Below the pieces are notes generated by a model, which had not been told where the DNA came from, made no database searches, and was given only the letters and a program-made list of their open reading frames with translations. Positions 1 to 13,465 of a stretch of DNA of 64,000 bases are shown here, piece after piece. The first letter of the stretch is position 1. The number at the start of each line of letters is the position of its first letter. This DNA is from Aptenodytes patagonicus. Lineage: Eukaryota; Chordata; Aves; Sphenisciformes; Spheniscidae. The DNA is taken from positions 68,514,437 to 68,578,436 of the forward strand of contig NC_134951.1 of the NCBI RefSeq assembly GCF_965638725.1. Reading direction: 5' to 3'. The position numbers were made by a program, and so were the translations under genes.

Positions 1-485
1 TTGTCTGGTCCTGAAATGAAATATTTTTCCTCAGTATTATCTACCTAAAATGCTTCTATGATTCTCAACTTCTTGCCTTCAAAAAATAAAGCATAGTTAA
101 ATCTCGCTGTAGTTTAAAAACTGCAGGAAACTATCAGCAGATTGCATCTACAGGATAATGACGGTATTTTTGCACACTGATAGATATGGATAGGAATGAC
201 TGCAGGCATGTAAGCAGAAAAAAAGTATGGCACATATGCAAAAAAGCTAAACACAAATGTTTTAAAGTCATAATTGTTGACATTTTTTAAATTAGTATCT
301 TTCAGTTAATCATTCCAAATAAAGTCAACTCAATGAAACAAGTATCTGTTGGGTAAACAGCACTGAATAGAGTACAGCACAGATACACAGTAAACATCTG
401 CAATGAAAATCGTAAAAAAAAGGAAAAAAAAGGATTGCAACATCAATCTGAATGAAGCAAATCAAATACCAATAAAGTGTCACAC
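1..485 (-). other. REPS1: REPS1 intron 5, 3'-truncated by the window edge
   Basis: Non-coding DNA following the exon 5 donor GTGTGA. It is AT-rich with short A/T runs. I see no exon, repeat or RNA gene in it. The exon carrying the next part of the linker is not in the window. Confidence 0.8.
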
Positions 486-613
486 CTGGACAGAAGCAGG
501 ATGCATGGCTAAAAGAGCACTGGTTGGTGGGGTATCTGCAAAACTGACCCAATTTTCTTGATGGGGTGGTGGTGAATGGCCAGACCATATGGGATCACTA
601 GAAGTAGATGAGC
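486..613 (-). CDS. REPS1: REPS1 coding exon 5 (residues about 210-252)
   Basis: This is the fifth REPS1 coding exon, read on the minus strand from 613 down to 486. The acceptor is TTCTACTTTCAG before 613 and the donor is CAG|GTGTGA after 486. The first base completes the split Gly codon begun in exon 4, and the exon then encodes 42 more residues and ends in phase 0. The translation contains [20 protein letters not shown] and ends MHPASVQ. This matches the proline/serine-rich linker of vertebrate REPS1 between its two EH domains (family knowledge from memory, not a search). The next exons, including the second EH domain, lie beyond the left edge. REPS1 is a cytosolic endocytic adaptor that binds RalBP1 and NPF-motif partners. 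No stop or frameshift is seen. Confidence 0.93.
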
Positions 614-3600
614 CTGAAAGTAGAAGAAACATTTCCTTTTCAAAAGACAACCTTGAAAACTGCGTAAGAACTATGGATATGGAAAGCAGTCAAAAAAAAA
701 AAAAATCTGAAACACATGCTCCTGTCAGGGAGATACACACTTGTAGAATGGTGAAGAAAATGAAAACCAAATTGCACCAAGGTGACAAAGTTCACCTCCT
801 GACAACTCACTCCTGTAGATTTTTACATTAGGTCAGCTTAAATCTGTTCTAAAAAGACAGAAGTGAGGAACAAGCTTATTGCAACATGTGTAAAATGTAA
901 ATTGGGTTTTACCCATTTAATGGGTTTTGAATGAGTTAATACTCCACATTTTCACTTAATTGAAATGAGTAACACTTGTATGGACAAACAGCTATTTAAA
1001 AGCGGCATATGATATTAGCATGCAACTTTATTATAATTTTTTTTTTTTTTTTTTGAGTTTAGTTTGCCATTCAAAGAACAAAGCCTTGGAAATTCCTCTT
1101 AAGAATCAGGCTTTTTGCCACAGATAATTTTTTTTCCTAAATTATTTCTAGACTAGCTTAACTCAGTTGCTTAAAAACAGTCCAAAAATAATAAAAGGCA
1201 TCCATATAGAGTGCTGACATCTGCTATCTAATAACTACCTGGAACACAATAATTGAGATTCACCCAGTGCCTTGTTACAATCTACTTCTGAAGTACTGCT
1301 GATGTTCAATGTCTTAATATTGAAATAATGATGAAGCAAATATAGAAAGATTTGGCCACTCACTGCTCTATATAGAAAACCTTCAAAATTCTCTTAAATT
1401 GCAGTTGCAAATTAAAAATTTAAGGAACTCCGATCGGACGGAAAAAATCCCATCGAGAACAAGTCTAGAAGAATCCCAGGAATCCATTCTACTCCTTGAC
1501 TCCTAAAAGAAATGAACTCCTTAAATCTAAACAGCGGATGTGAAACTGATTAATCTACTCTTCTTGCACAACTAAATGCTTTCTCTTGAAATATGTTAAA
1601 GTCATACTTAGATAGGAATTTCTGCCTCACATGTAGAAGCAGGTTTCCCTTTAAAAGGCAGGTCAACTTCCTGTGAGCTTCTGTAAACCCTCCACAGCCC
1701 ACAAACAAGAATACATTAATGTCATAATTTTAATCCTGCCACTAAGAACTAAATTGAAGCAATAAACCCCAAGAATTTATTGTCAAGATGCTGACTAAAA
1801 AAATATTGCTATGAGAAGTCCATTTATACATAGGTAATCTATTTATGAAGCTGACCAATATCAACAATTTCAGGTTCTTGGAGACTGATGACACTGCTAG
1901 TACACAATCTGCAGTAAACAAAGTGAAGGAAATCTGAGAGTCAGTGAGGCACACTGAGGGCTAACATCTAAAGTGACAGTAACATTGCTAGTATACAAAA
2001 TTGCTATTTAATATCTGGCAGTATACAATTACTCTTTCATTCCACAAATGACCATTTTCCTAGGAGAAAGTAATGAGAGAGATGCATAGAACTGGTTTAT
2101 CTTTGCTCTTCTCCTATGTACAATAGCCATAATTGTGCACAACACACTTAATCTTGCATTATGTAGAGTAAAATTTGAGATTTCCAGGGGGAGAAAGATT
2201 TTTGAAGGAGGAGATAAGTCAAATATAGAAAATTGAGATGTTACATTATTTCTGAATTTCATCAAAATATGAGACTAATACCAAGGGGCTTTTTGGTTTT
2301 TTGTTTGTTTTTAAGTCAGCTTTACTAGGATAAAAAGCCACTATTAACTACTCCTTTTGTTCCCAAATTTGTCCTCCACTTCTGGAAGCTCCTGATGTGG
2401 CCTGGAGCTTCTAGTGACTTTATCCAAAATTGCTGAGAATAAAGGCAATGAGTTTGACAATGCTGTTTGCCTTGGGGTTCTTCTTCAGTAGCTGGCCTAA
2501 CTCTAAAACACTAGAATGAAACATGCAGGAAAGCTCAGTCTCCCTCCACCTGGTCTCTCTCAGCACAGGGCTAACAGACAGTAAGATTCAGACAAGTCCT
2601 CCCCGTCTCTCCTATGGATATGCCACACTCAAATTTTGCTTTTCATACAATGGCTCTCCCCTTCTCTGCCCCTCAGACACTATTGCCACTAACCTTATAT
2701 ATGTTTACTCCGCCTTTACTTCTCCCAACAGCTTGTCTTAGTACAGTTCAATTTGTACCCCACTTAGCACAGCACCTCTTCCAAAGCAGTAGTTTCACAG
2801 CAATGGAGATGCCAGTAGCACCAAATTGTCATACATTTGTAGTACTTTACAAGTATTACAAGAACTGTTTCCTTCCTCCCCTGTTCAAATTATCCCAACA
2901 AGAATATTCTTGCTTTACTGTTCCTGTTATTCACTCTGTCATGCAACATTTTAGGACACAGGATGGGAAGGTTGGAGAACACTGGAGAAAGATTACTTTA
3001 CTAGTAACTGTGGACACCTGGATCTACACACATACTCATGGACTGCCACCAGCCAGTAATTCAATTCTCAATCATTAAAACTACATCTATTTGACATTTG
3101 AATTAGAGATAGTCACCCCTCACTTTCTTCTCAAACTACAAAACCAGACTGGGAACACAGGTAGAAGGGAAGGTGGAAGAAAATTGGGTCACAGAGAAGA
3201 CTCAGAACAATCAGTGTATTTTTATTTTTTTACGATTTGTAACCCAATGAAGAAACAACCTTCAAAGGTCTCTGTGCATTTTCATCAGTGAGAACACCAT
3301 TAACAGCACTTTGAATGGAGAGTATGCTTAAGACCAATTATCAGATTTGAACTAGCTGAAGTCTAATGCACTATGTTTAGTATGAAGACCTAACTTGAAT
3401 TCCTGTGCCTGCTCTATATCCTTCTCCTCTAGCTTGAATATCTTACCAACACATTGATAACTAGTGGAAAATGATCTCTCTTCCTGTGGGACAAAAGTTA
3501 CCCCCTCACTTTAAGCTACAAATGTAAGAAATGGTCTATCTAGATAACATCTGAGTAGCTTGTACTTTTAAATAACTATACAAATGTGGGTCAACTTACA

Positions 3601-6600
3601 GAGAACTAAATTTTCAACTAACTTTGTAAACTAGCAAGAGCTCTCCTTACCATCAATTTGCAATGAAACAAAACCAGAAGGTCAGTCCAATTTTGGCAAT
3701 AAGATAAAACGCTGTAGAGCTCTTCCCTCCCTGAACAATCACGTCCAGGTAAGAATAATCCTTAACTTGTAACAAGGCCAATTATCAACAGACATTTAAA
3801 CAGTAACTAAGAGACAAAGGACTATTCAGTCCCCTGCAAGCACAGTAAGCATCTTAGGACTCTAAAGATGCAAATGAACTCTTAGCACAGTAGACATGTT
3901 TCACTTCTGTCCATGAACTTTTCTGGTTCTTGATTTCATGAACTGCAGCAAAATCTCTCCCAACGAGGAAAAGAAAGAAGTGTGGCTTAGGGCTGCAAGT
4001 TCTCCTACATATTCAGACATCAAAACAGAACTCTGATGTAATGCCAAGGAAAGCTAACAGAGGTCCTATGACTGAACAGAAAACCTCAGATTTTTTGACT
4101 AGTTTGAAATAATTGTCTGGATACTACCAACATAAATGCTCTGCTTTGCTTCCAGTCCAAACAGACTACAAGGCAATAAAAAATAGTTTCTAGTCCCTGT
4201 TTTGACATGCCACTCAACTATCATTTGAAGTGGGGAAGGGGTTCTTTCTCTTTAGGTTGTCACAGTCAGAATCCTTCTAGCAGCTGAAGCTGTAGTACAA
4301 AATGAGCTGAAAAGGTAAAAGTATGAAGTTTTTTTTTTCCTTCTCTTGTAACTATAGGAATAGGAGGCTCTCATCTCATATACAATTCTGTTTCCTACAA
4401 AGGGTTCAGTCATCCACTGTATTATTCTATGAAGACTGATCTAGAAAAAAATATTAAAGAGATCAGAGATGAAAGCCAGAACTGAGACATAACAACATGA
4501 TTTTTGAACAGCTTTATCTTAAACTGTTAAATCCAAGACACCTGGAAGACTTGAGAGACTCAGGTTTTAATAGAATTCACTCAGACATTTAAGGATGAGA
4601 CCTGAACTTCATTCTACACAGGTGATCAACATCTGTCACCGAACTTTTAATTCCTGATATTAAAGTAAAATACATGCACCCTTTGGGGCTCTCTTTACAA
4701 AAAGCCTTGAAGAAAGATGGTAACAAGCCTTGGTTTCTGATTTCAGGTCACTTGTGTGTAAGCACACTGAACTAGTCATGACAAAGCCTCGGGGTCCAGC
4801 TACTTATGAAGCATCACTAACACTATCCTAACTGAATTATTGGACAACACAGCAGCAAAAAAAATTTTAAAAACCAAACTCTTCTGCTCTGTTGAGATGA
4901 GAACAGGTTTTCTTCCTCAAGAAATTGAGAACTACAGCTAGAAGTTATGCTTAAGACTTCTGATACAAGACAAGGTGTAAGATTTTTAAAAACAACAATT
5001 GAGTTATTATCTAATAATTATTGTACAGCCCAATTTGATACAGAAAGCACTATTTAATTTTGTTCATGGTGGGAGTATGATGATGCCCTGGAGTGTCTTT
5101 ACTATGCATAAGTCAGAATCTTCCTGTTTAAACACATCTTTCTCCTAACAAAAAAAAATGTTGTTTTGATTTTTGTCCTTCTGGTTTAAGGCAACATGCT
5201 GTTTATTACTAGACCCATCAGAAACATTTTCACACTTGAGGTTCCATGCTTTCAGTTGACAACCCCACTACCTCAAACAATGTTTCACGTAATGTGAAAT
5301 ACAAGCAGAGAGACCTGGGTTCTTATTTTTCTTGGATCACAAGTGAAATGGTATAGCCCTGCCTTAAATCCTACTGAAATAATATGACATACTTGCAAAT
5401 TACCTGCTTTCTCAAGAACATCTTGCATCAGAATCAAGATGAGCTTGCAGTGCTGATTTTAAGAAAAGTAACCAACAGTCTATTTAGTTCTACCTAAATG
5501 TCAGCAGAACGTAACTTTTCTACAAAATACTGTCCTTAAAAAGTAGGCTCAAGAGAGGGAAAGAGAATGACGAACTGTCTACAACAGCTGAAATTCAAAG
5601 GAATAATCAATCATCTGCAATGCAAAAGAATCACCCACAGTGAATCAGGATGACGTTTTTTGTTAAAATAATATATGAAAATCCACTCTACCCTTAGCAT
5701 TGGCAGAACAGACAATTCTTCTATAGCAGTATCTCCAAATTACTTTGAACACACTATGAATGCGTTTCAGTATGGAATATAAAATTGACGAATATTGAGC
5801 TAGTTCAGAAATATTTTCAAACTACTACTGAAAAATTTATCCATTAGACATCACAGGGAAAGCATTGCCAAACTGAAATATTAACATGGTGTTACAACTT
5901 TATTTTTAAGAGGACAATATTAAACTCTTCAACAGTAGGAACAGTCTGCATACTTTCCCGGAATCCTTGACTTCATAAGTTAGAAAAACTTCACAAGTTA
6001 GAAATCAGCTACCAAACTCATATTTCAGCTTGCAAGAAAAGCAAATCAACTAAACTATGCAAGAAAAAAGTAAAGAAATTGACTGCTGAAAAATCACAAT
6101 GCCTGGACTGAACCCTTAGAAGTGATTATATGTGCAATGAGCAGGCTAATAATCTTCATTTTTTTTATTCCAAATTGACTGGCACTTACTAGCAAATAAC
6201 ATTCAGGACACTGGCATAAACCTCTGCATACAACCCATTTCACTTCTAAAATAAGTTTAATTTCCTTATCCAACCAATTCTAACAACAGAATCCCTGGTC
6301 CTCCATGGATGCTTTTAACTACAGAATGATAAATTGAAAGGTAACATCAGTTTTGGAATATCACAACTGAAATCAACCAACCAACCACAGTTCAATCTGA
6401 AACTACAGCCTACAAAATACAACATATTATTCAGCAGTATCATCAAAAACAGAACCTGAACTAGAATTGCTCCACTGTTCCCAAATTTATTAAGTCTATC
6501 AGATATCAGAAAACAGAACTTTTTGAAATATGAGATATTAAGGGGAAAAGCTTTTTAAATCTGAACACAGCGATACAACAACAGGGAGGGTCTTCATGTT

Positions 6601-7138
6601 AAATGAAGAACAATAAAGGATGAAAAGGTGACTGAAACAAGTGGTTCTACCTTGACAGACTGGAGATACAGTAGCTTCAGTTACATTTACATAAACTTTA
6701 AAGAAAGCAAAAAAAATGTTAAGAGAATTAGTTGTTCTGTCAATTCATCTAATCTACCAGAAACATAATTCAAACAACCAACACATCATCTGCTGTTTTC
6801 CCTTCAGCTCCCCTTGTTTTTGGGTATACTGACAGTTCCTGCACAATTTCAACAAGATGTCAGTTTTGTATTAGAAAACCTTCCACTGGGAAACTTCTGT
6901 ACTCTCTTTCCCTCCCTCCAAACTCTGAGCATTTCCCATACCACACTAAGAAATGGATCCGCCATATGCAACACCACAGATTCCACAGTGCTGCCATACA
7001 CAGGAACATTTGAAACTGCAAGAAAGTTTCCAGGATTGGAAAATACAAAGATAAACTGCCCTAAACTCATTTAATATACTTATTTAAGAATTCCACAACT
7101 TTGGGTTACAGCTGAAGCATAACAGAAGACATTTATAC
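614..7138 (-). other. REPS1: REPS1 intron 4
   Basis: A 6.5-kb intron between exons 5 and 4, bounded by GTATAA (exon 4 donor) and TTTCAG (exon 5 acceptor). It is AT-rich, with a T-run of about 17 at 1038-1055 and other short A/T runs. Short open frames, such as 2614-3078 plus, lack start context, domains or recognisable composition and I do not call them. No young CR1 copy is visible. Nothing else can be supported. Confidence 0.8.
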
Positions 7139-7292
7139 CTGGTTGTGCTTCACTAAATGGAGCCCAAAAAGGCCCAGGTCCAGCAAGAGGTCGTTCATTA
7201 TTCCCTCCGCTGGGATGGCGGTTGTGCTTCCTCCATGTATGTGGAGAGGTTGGTGGGGATTGCTGTGGTGAAACAACTGGAGATGTGGACTC
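7139..7292 (-). CDS. REPS1: REPS1 coding exon 4 (residues about 159-209)
   Basis: This is the fourth REPS1 coding exon on the minus strand. The acceptor is TTGTTTTATTAG before 7292 and the donor is CCAG|GTATAA after 7139. Its 154 bases give 51 codons plus one base, so it ends in phase 1 and joins exon 5 in frame. The translation includes [20 protein letters not shown] and [13 protein letters not shown], the low-complexity Ser/Pro linker just after the first EH domain. The repeated SP/TSP dipeptides could be sites for proline-directed kinases, which is inference. Conservation against the human protein, as I recall it, is very high, with only scattered substitutions. The exon is flanked by 6.5 kb (intron 4) and 9.9 kb (intron 3) of non-coding DNA. 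Confidence 0.95.
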
Positions 7293-9945
7293 CTAATAAA
7301 ACAAAGGAACCTTTTAAGTTTTTTACTAAATAACTAAATACATAAAAGCCTATCTAAAACCATTATTTCTAGGAACAACCAACACTGCAGTTAAAGTCTC
7401 ATTTTAGAGAGTGAAAATTTTAGTAGTTACAAAAATGAGGGAACAGGAGAAGTCAGGTACAGTATGACTGGAACTGGACACATTCACTTCAAACAACGTC
7501 ATCTAATATATTTTTAACTTGGCATTCTTAAGACAACAGCAATACCAAGTTAAATGACTTAGCTACAAAGGAAACTAGATTATAAGACTTACTTTCACTT
7601 GTGATAAAAGTTACATTTGAACCCAGGTCTCAAAAGAAAATATTACTTACTGTACAACTTATTATCATACCTAATTTTCATCAAGTGATTCACAATCAGT
7701 TACTTTCATTTAAAAGACAAACCAGAATTAAACATTGAAAAAAAATCACTAGACAGGCCACATTATTTTTTTTTAATATGCAAAAACATAGATGTGTTTT
7801 TTTCAAAGAATGATGCCATCTAGGATATACTTCTCTGCTGTACAAATTACAAGGTAGTTTTGCCCTGATGTTAAGGCTCAAGCTTCTCTTTAATCTCATA
7901 TTCTACTATATTCTCCCTGAACAGGTAGGAAAACAGAGAATCACACGTGCAATTTCTACCTGGAATCAGTTCTCATGAGACATTCAGATTACCAGATTAT
8001 TCCATTTCAAATAAAATACAAAGGAAAAATCATTTATATTGTACAAAGTATTTATATAGTAGAAAGTAATTTCCTCCCTATATCTAGATCTTTTGAAATT
8101 CCTGTGTGCCGTTATCTCCCAATCTGAACTAAACTGTATTAGTAAAACAAGTACAACAAGAAAGCAAAGCTTGAGCTCCGAGTTTCCTGAAAGTAAAAAC
8201 AAAGCTAAAAATCTCAAAATCTGTTTCAGCAGTAGACAAAAAAAAAGTTTGGTACTCTATGTTAACAACTGTTAACATACTATCCACCACCAACAGCCAG
8301 ACTGACTGTAAACTTCTACATGATTCCCAAAACTGAACTGGTTTACTTTGCCGAATATTCAAAGGTCATTATGCTTTTTAATCAATATTATATCTGTAAA
8401 AGTCTAAAAGTCAATGAGTAAGTGCCATAAACAAGCTTTTCCCCATGCAAGGTACATACTAAAGCTACATGCACCCTAACAAAAACGTTTTAGGGCCATG
8501 ATGACTGGTTACTTTCTAATGTGTTGATGTAAACTTTCACTTTTTTCCCCCCCTCTGATTTTCATATTTCCTGGGATACAAGGCCAGCCTGGTTGATTCT
8601 GCAACTGAGGTATTTTCTGAAAGTTCTGACCATTGAGTCAGATTTCTTTAAATAAGTTCCTAGGCCACAAGATTTTGAACTTTCCATTCAAAGCATTTAA
8701 ATGATGCCCATATGTATTGGCAAAGAGTATTACAAAGTGTCTGGGAGCAGTACTAATTCACTTCAACTTTTAATTCAGAGACCAGCTGATTGCACAAAGT
8801 CACTGGTTTTCCACAGTACCTCCACCAGTTCAAGATTTTTTGTTGCAGTTACATGCCTTTCTGAAATTTGCCTGAAGATTCCTTCTCTTAGCATCTTACT
8901 TGACAAGGAATTTATTTTAGATGACAGTACATTCTTACCCTTACAAGTACATGGGGGCAAGAGGGGAAGGAGCGAGGGTATCCAGAGTACCACTTGCAGG
9001 CTGGAAGCTAGAACCGAGGTTGAATGGTTAGTCCGCTTAGCATAGTGCAACAGGTGCTAGGAGAACCGTCATGACGCATCACTGAAATCAATGAAAAGCT
9101 TCCTCTTCCATTGGCTTTTATACAAGCCATCTTTTATCAAACATGATTTGAAGGATGTTTGAATTTTTAGACAAAATACCATGAGTAAACCTAGGGAAAG
9201 CTATGCTTGGTCACAGACACTATTCATTTACTCCAGTACTCTTACTCTGATAAGTCAGATGGTCCAGAAAGACACAGAAGAAAACCTGAGGCAGACAAAC
9301 ATATGATAGTCTACCTAAAGGAAACCACTCACTACTTCTAGTAACTGCATGTGAACATTAAAACTCTTGACACATAGTCCTCATGAAGCAGCCTTGCCCT
9401 AATGAAGCTGACAACCCTCGCTATTCAGTAAGCCTCCGTCTAACATTTGGCCTTATGCTCAAGGCATAGGAAGAAATTGTAAGTATGATCCTCAACTTCA
9501 GTTCTTCTAAATGTTTACTTTACATGTGGTTCATGTGATTCCATAAAGCATGTAATAATGGTAATCATATCGTCAGAAGTACAAGCATAATAAATAATTA
9601 ACTTTGTTCTCAATGTTCCAGTCAACGTTGTATCAGAATTCTGAACATTTACAGATTTCTCACAATTGATTTGGAGCTTTGGCTTACAGACTCCAAAATT
9701 ATATAAAAACATGTCACCAATTCTGATGTTAAAAAGCTTCTGGAAGAGGGACAAGCCACATCTTCAGTTTTAACATCATTACAAGAGACACATTCCCAAA
9801 ACAGTTTAAACCAAATTTAGATGGCATTACTGTGGCACCATCTTTCCCCTGTGCAATCCCAGTCGCTCTCATATACCACTCATGGCATTCATTGATCCAG
9901 CTTACTAGAAGCTTAGGAGAGCTAAACTCTTTATTTTTTTTTTAA

Positions 9946-10007
9946 ATATGTATATGTGTGTGTGTACACATATTTGCGTGTGTCTGTGTGTGTATATACA
10001 CACATAT
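9946..10007. repeat. (TG)n/(TA)n simple repeat with palindrome
   Basis: Imperfect alternating purine-pyrimidine repeat (TATATGTGTG...TGTGTGTATATACACACA). It contains an 18-bp perfect palindrome at 9987-10004. Such tracts are length-variable and can adopt cruciform or Z-like structures. Confidence 0.85.
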
Positions 10008-10365
10008 AAAATGGCTTAGCCAAAATACTGATGGCTCAATGCAAGTGTAAAGAAGGAAGATGCAAGCCAGAAAAGACTGGGGAAGAGGCAGGACTGTGGA
10101 AACATTGACTCAGATTCAAAAGCAGTCATGGGAAAACACAGTGAGTAGGGATTTATTGAAACTGTAATTACATACAGGTTCATTCACCCCTTATATATAG
10201 GTTAACATCAGCTATGTATCTTGACAACTTCTGACCCACTGCAAAGGCATTTTCATATACTCATGCCTAGAAAATGGTTTGTTGTACAAAGTTTCCACTT
10301 CAATTTTGCACTGAGCTTCACATTTTAGTAAACAGAGGCAATATGGTTCATTAGAACCACCTCTG

Positions 10366-10422
10366 TTCCTCAACTGCAACATACGCTCTCATAAACTGAG
10401 AGTGTATGTTGCAGCTGAGGAA
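10366..10422. repeat. Near-perfect 26-bp inverted repeat (hairpin), 5-nt loop
   Basis: Left arm 10366-10391 starts TTCCTCAACTGCAACATAC; right arm 10397-10422 is TGAGAGTGTATGTTGCAGCT plus GAGGAA. The right arm is complementary to the left at 24 of 26 positions. In plus-strand RNA one exception would be a G-U pair and the other an A-C mismatch. The loop TAAAC (10392-10396) is very short. A smaller hairpin, TGGTTC-ATTA-GAACCA, lies just upstream near 10344. The element sits in REPS1 intron 3. It could be a microRNA-like precursor, a relic of a palindromic DNA transposon, or a template-switch palindrome. The 5-nt loop is smaller than usual for a microRNA precursor, so function is unproven. Confidence 0.85.
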
Positions 10423-10813
10423 GTAGATTCTTCACTTTCATCTGTCCGATCTATTAATAAAAGAAACTAATTTTGAAAGCCTGAAATATCCGGGATCAGA
10501 TTTTTCTGAGTATTAGGGTACAGATGCTAACTTAAATGCTCTTCAAAATCCTAACATGTAACAACTACAACAGTTTGCCTAATTTGGGTTACTAATAACC
10601 CAGCGATTTTGAGTTTCACCAATTTTAACAGAAGTTACCCACCTAATCTCTTTGGGAACTTTGACAATTTTATTCACCATCTGCATACTGTAGTTGATGT
10701 ATCATTTATTAGACCAGCTACTATTAAAATCTTATCTTGATAAACTGTTTTAGCACTTTCAATGAAATTATATTTAAACATTTAAAACACTAGCTTTTAA
10801 CTTCTCTCCAAAC

Positions 10814-11405
10814 AATCATAGAATCATTAAGGTTGGAAAAGACCTCTAAGATCATCGAGTCCAACCATCAACCCAACACCACCATGCCCACTAAACCATG
10901 TCCCTAAGCGCCTCATCTACACGTCTTTTAAATACCTCCAGGGATGGGGACTCCACCACTTCCCTGGGCAGCCTGTGCCAATCTTTAACCACTCTTTCAG
11001 TAAAGAAATTTTTCCTTACATCCAATCTAAACCTCCCCTGGCGCAACTTGAGGCCGTTTCCTCTCGTCCTATCACCAGTTACTTGGGAGAAGAGACCAAC
11101 ACCCACCTCGCTACAACCTCCTTTCAGGTAGTTGTAGAGAGCGATGAGGTCTCCCCTCAGCCTCCTTTTCTGCAGGCTAAACAACCCCAGTTCCCTCAGC
11201 CGCTCCTCATAAGACTTGTTCTCCAGACCCCTCACCAGCCTCGTTGCCCTTCTCTGGACACGCTCCAGCACCTCGACGTCCTTCTTGTAGTGAGGGACCC
11301 AAAACTGAACACAGTATTCGAGGTGCGGCCTCACCAGTGCCGAGTACAGGGGCACGATCACTTCCCTACTCCTGCTGGCCGCACTATTTCTGATATAGGC
11401 CAGGA
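10814..11405 (-). mobile_element. CR1 LINE, 5'-truncated, 3' part of ORF2 with open frame
   Basis: A 0.6-kb 5'-truncated chicken-repeat-1 LINE on the minus strand. Its 3' end is at 10814 with the ATTCTATGATT-type terminus. The minus-strand frame down to 10891 is open for 172 codons and ends [10 protein letters not shown] before a stop. Hallmarks are [28 protein letters not shown] and [17 protein letters not shown], the region C-terminal to the reverse-transcriptase core. Compared with the copy at 55405-57805 I count about seven amino-acid differences over roughly 150 residues, so both look like one relatively young subfamily. Homology stops near 11405 (CCTGGCCTATATCAG). It is inserted in REPS1 intron 3 in the sense orientation of the host gene. 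Confidence 0.95.
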
Positions 11406-12119
11406 ACAAGCCTCAATAAAAGTCACAGCAATTACAACGTTCTGGTTTTTACTATCTTAAGACATTTATTTTTCCTCTTTACATTATTCCAGAAAACAGA
11501 TCTAAATAAAAGCATGTTGACATAAATAGTTAATAACTATTTAACATTTTCTTGTTAAATCAAACTGCTGAGAATATTCTTCTCAATAACTAATAAAAAA
11601 TACTGTTATAGCTAACAGGCAAAAATTAAGTAATCCACCTTAATTAAAAAAAATTCACATTAAAAAAAGTTGTAAAAAAGCATTATTTTCATCAAACTGG
11701 AATTACAAAACCAAGACACTATGAAGGACTCAACTTGGACTTTTTTGGACTGGTAAGTAGTTACTAAAATAGCATGTTAATTAAAAAAGGTGATGTGATA
11801 TAATATATGGCCCTAAAAGAACCACCTTAGGGAAGGTAAGTCAAACAAACTGGCGTAGGCAACACAATACTGTGCTAAAGCAACTCTGGAGGGATCTCAA
11901 CCTCAAAAGGGCATTGCAAGCATACATGAGTCAAATGAGATTATAAACCTTTTCCTGGATCTCACACCTCAGGCCAGAAGAAAGCCTCCTAAGGAGAATT
12001 CCAGAGACAATGAAGCCAGACATGGTATCCAAAGGGTAGCTCTAAGGGTGTTGTGATCCAGGTCCTGATACCACACAGCCTGCATAAGAGTCAGGGAACA
12101 GATCCATCATGAGGAAAGA

Positions 12120-13465
12120 TTATGCTAGAGATGGTAATTGCATTGCAGAACCCATGTTTTTGCAATCAACTAGCATTCATACTGAAGAACAAAATAGTCC
12201 AAGGTTCAATGCGAACTTCTCCACATGCAGCACTACATATTTTTAGAGAGGGGAGGTGTGGTTCAGCCAATTACAAACTTGTTAGTCTGACCTCAACAGT
12301 TTGAAAGGTTTTAGACTAGGTTCTGAAGAAAATAATAATTAAAGACAGAGAGACAAACGGAAAAGGGATCAATCACAGCATGGGAAATTTTACTTAAGTT
12401 GGCTGATATTATTTTTGTGATTTTCTGGGCAAAGGAACTGCACTACATTTAACCTGAACCTCAGCATACTTCAGTGGAGTGCCATACAAGATAATTCCAA
12501 CAATGTGGAGATTAATCCAAGAACCTAAGGTTCAAAAGAACTGGCTACAGAAGGAGCAAAGCTGGACTGTATTAGAATGGGAACTATGGGATTGAAGGGA
12601 AGTTTCTAATAATGCTTCTGAATGACTGATTTGGGGAATGACCTAATTTGATACTTTAGGTAACTGTTTATGCACACTAAATAGCATGCTGATGCATTCT
12701 GACAACAAATGTAAGGAGGCAGACAGATGGATTCCTTTCAGGACATATAGGTAACAGTAAACCATCAAGTTTAAAACATAAAATACAATTTCTTGCATAG
12801 TGGAAATTAATACCAAAATGCATAATCAGCTGAAAACAGAAGACTGGATGTACAGGTCAACTATCAGACCACTACAATATGTCAAACGTGACAGATTTGC
12901 TTTATTCACAGCTGCTAAGGTATATGAGATATATCAAGCAGAAGTAGGGAAGTACCCTACAAAATAGTATTCATACTGGTGAGATCTCATTTGGAACAAG
13001 AAATACAAATCTAAAAATATTTTCAGTAAGAACAAATTCAAATTGAATCAAAGGCAGAGAAGGATTATGAGGATTACTGGTAACTACTTCATGAGACGAA
13101 ACTGAGACTATGGATTGTTTCGTCAAGCAAAACAAAGCTAAAGGGGAATACAACTGTTTTCCATTAAGCACTGGTGGTGTTCTGCAGCAAATACTAAGGA
13201 CAAAGCTGTTAAAAGAACAGGTATTACCTGATCTGAGTAAAGTTAGGTGGGAATTCCCACCATATTCCCATGAATATTCCACTATATTCCTACTAAGACT
13301 CTGGAATAATTTTCCCCAACAAGACCAGTGTGGATAAAAGGTTGCGATTTCAAGAGAGAACCCTGATTGTTTTTAAAACGCATTATCTAATACAATTTCT
13401 CACAATAATAGAGGGTTAGACTCAGTGACACAACAGGTCATTTCCAGCTCTGTGCTCCTAAACAA
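12120..13465 (+). mobile_element. Ancient CR1/L3-like LINE remnant, plus strand
   Basis: Heavily decayed LINE on the plus strand. Colinear traces of CR1-type ORF2 are visible: NYKLVSLTST at 12269-12298 (RT motif NYRPVSLTS), LVRSHLE at 12976-12996 (C-terminal motif LVRPHLE), a degraded counterpart of '[14 protein letters not shown]' near 13105-13140, TGGAATAATTTTCCCC near 13301 and a 3'-terminal TTAGACTCAGTGACACAACAGGTCATTTCCAGCTCTGTG-like segment ending near 13462. All frames are broken. Its order matches the intact CR1 copies, which makes chance unlikely, but the limits, especially the 5' end, are uncertain. Confidence 0.6.

Noticed and set aside
2614..3078. 154-codon plus frame in REPS1 intron 4
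   Set aside because: It overlaps another frame, has no recognisable domain, and lies antisense to REPS1 in AT-rich intron DNA.
8580..8610. GCCTGGTTGATTCTGC resembling the start of 18S rRNA
   Set aside because: Similarity ends after about 16 bases; chance.
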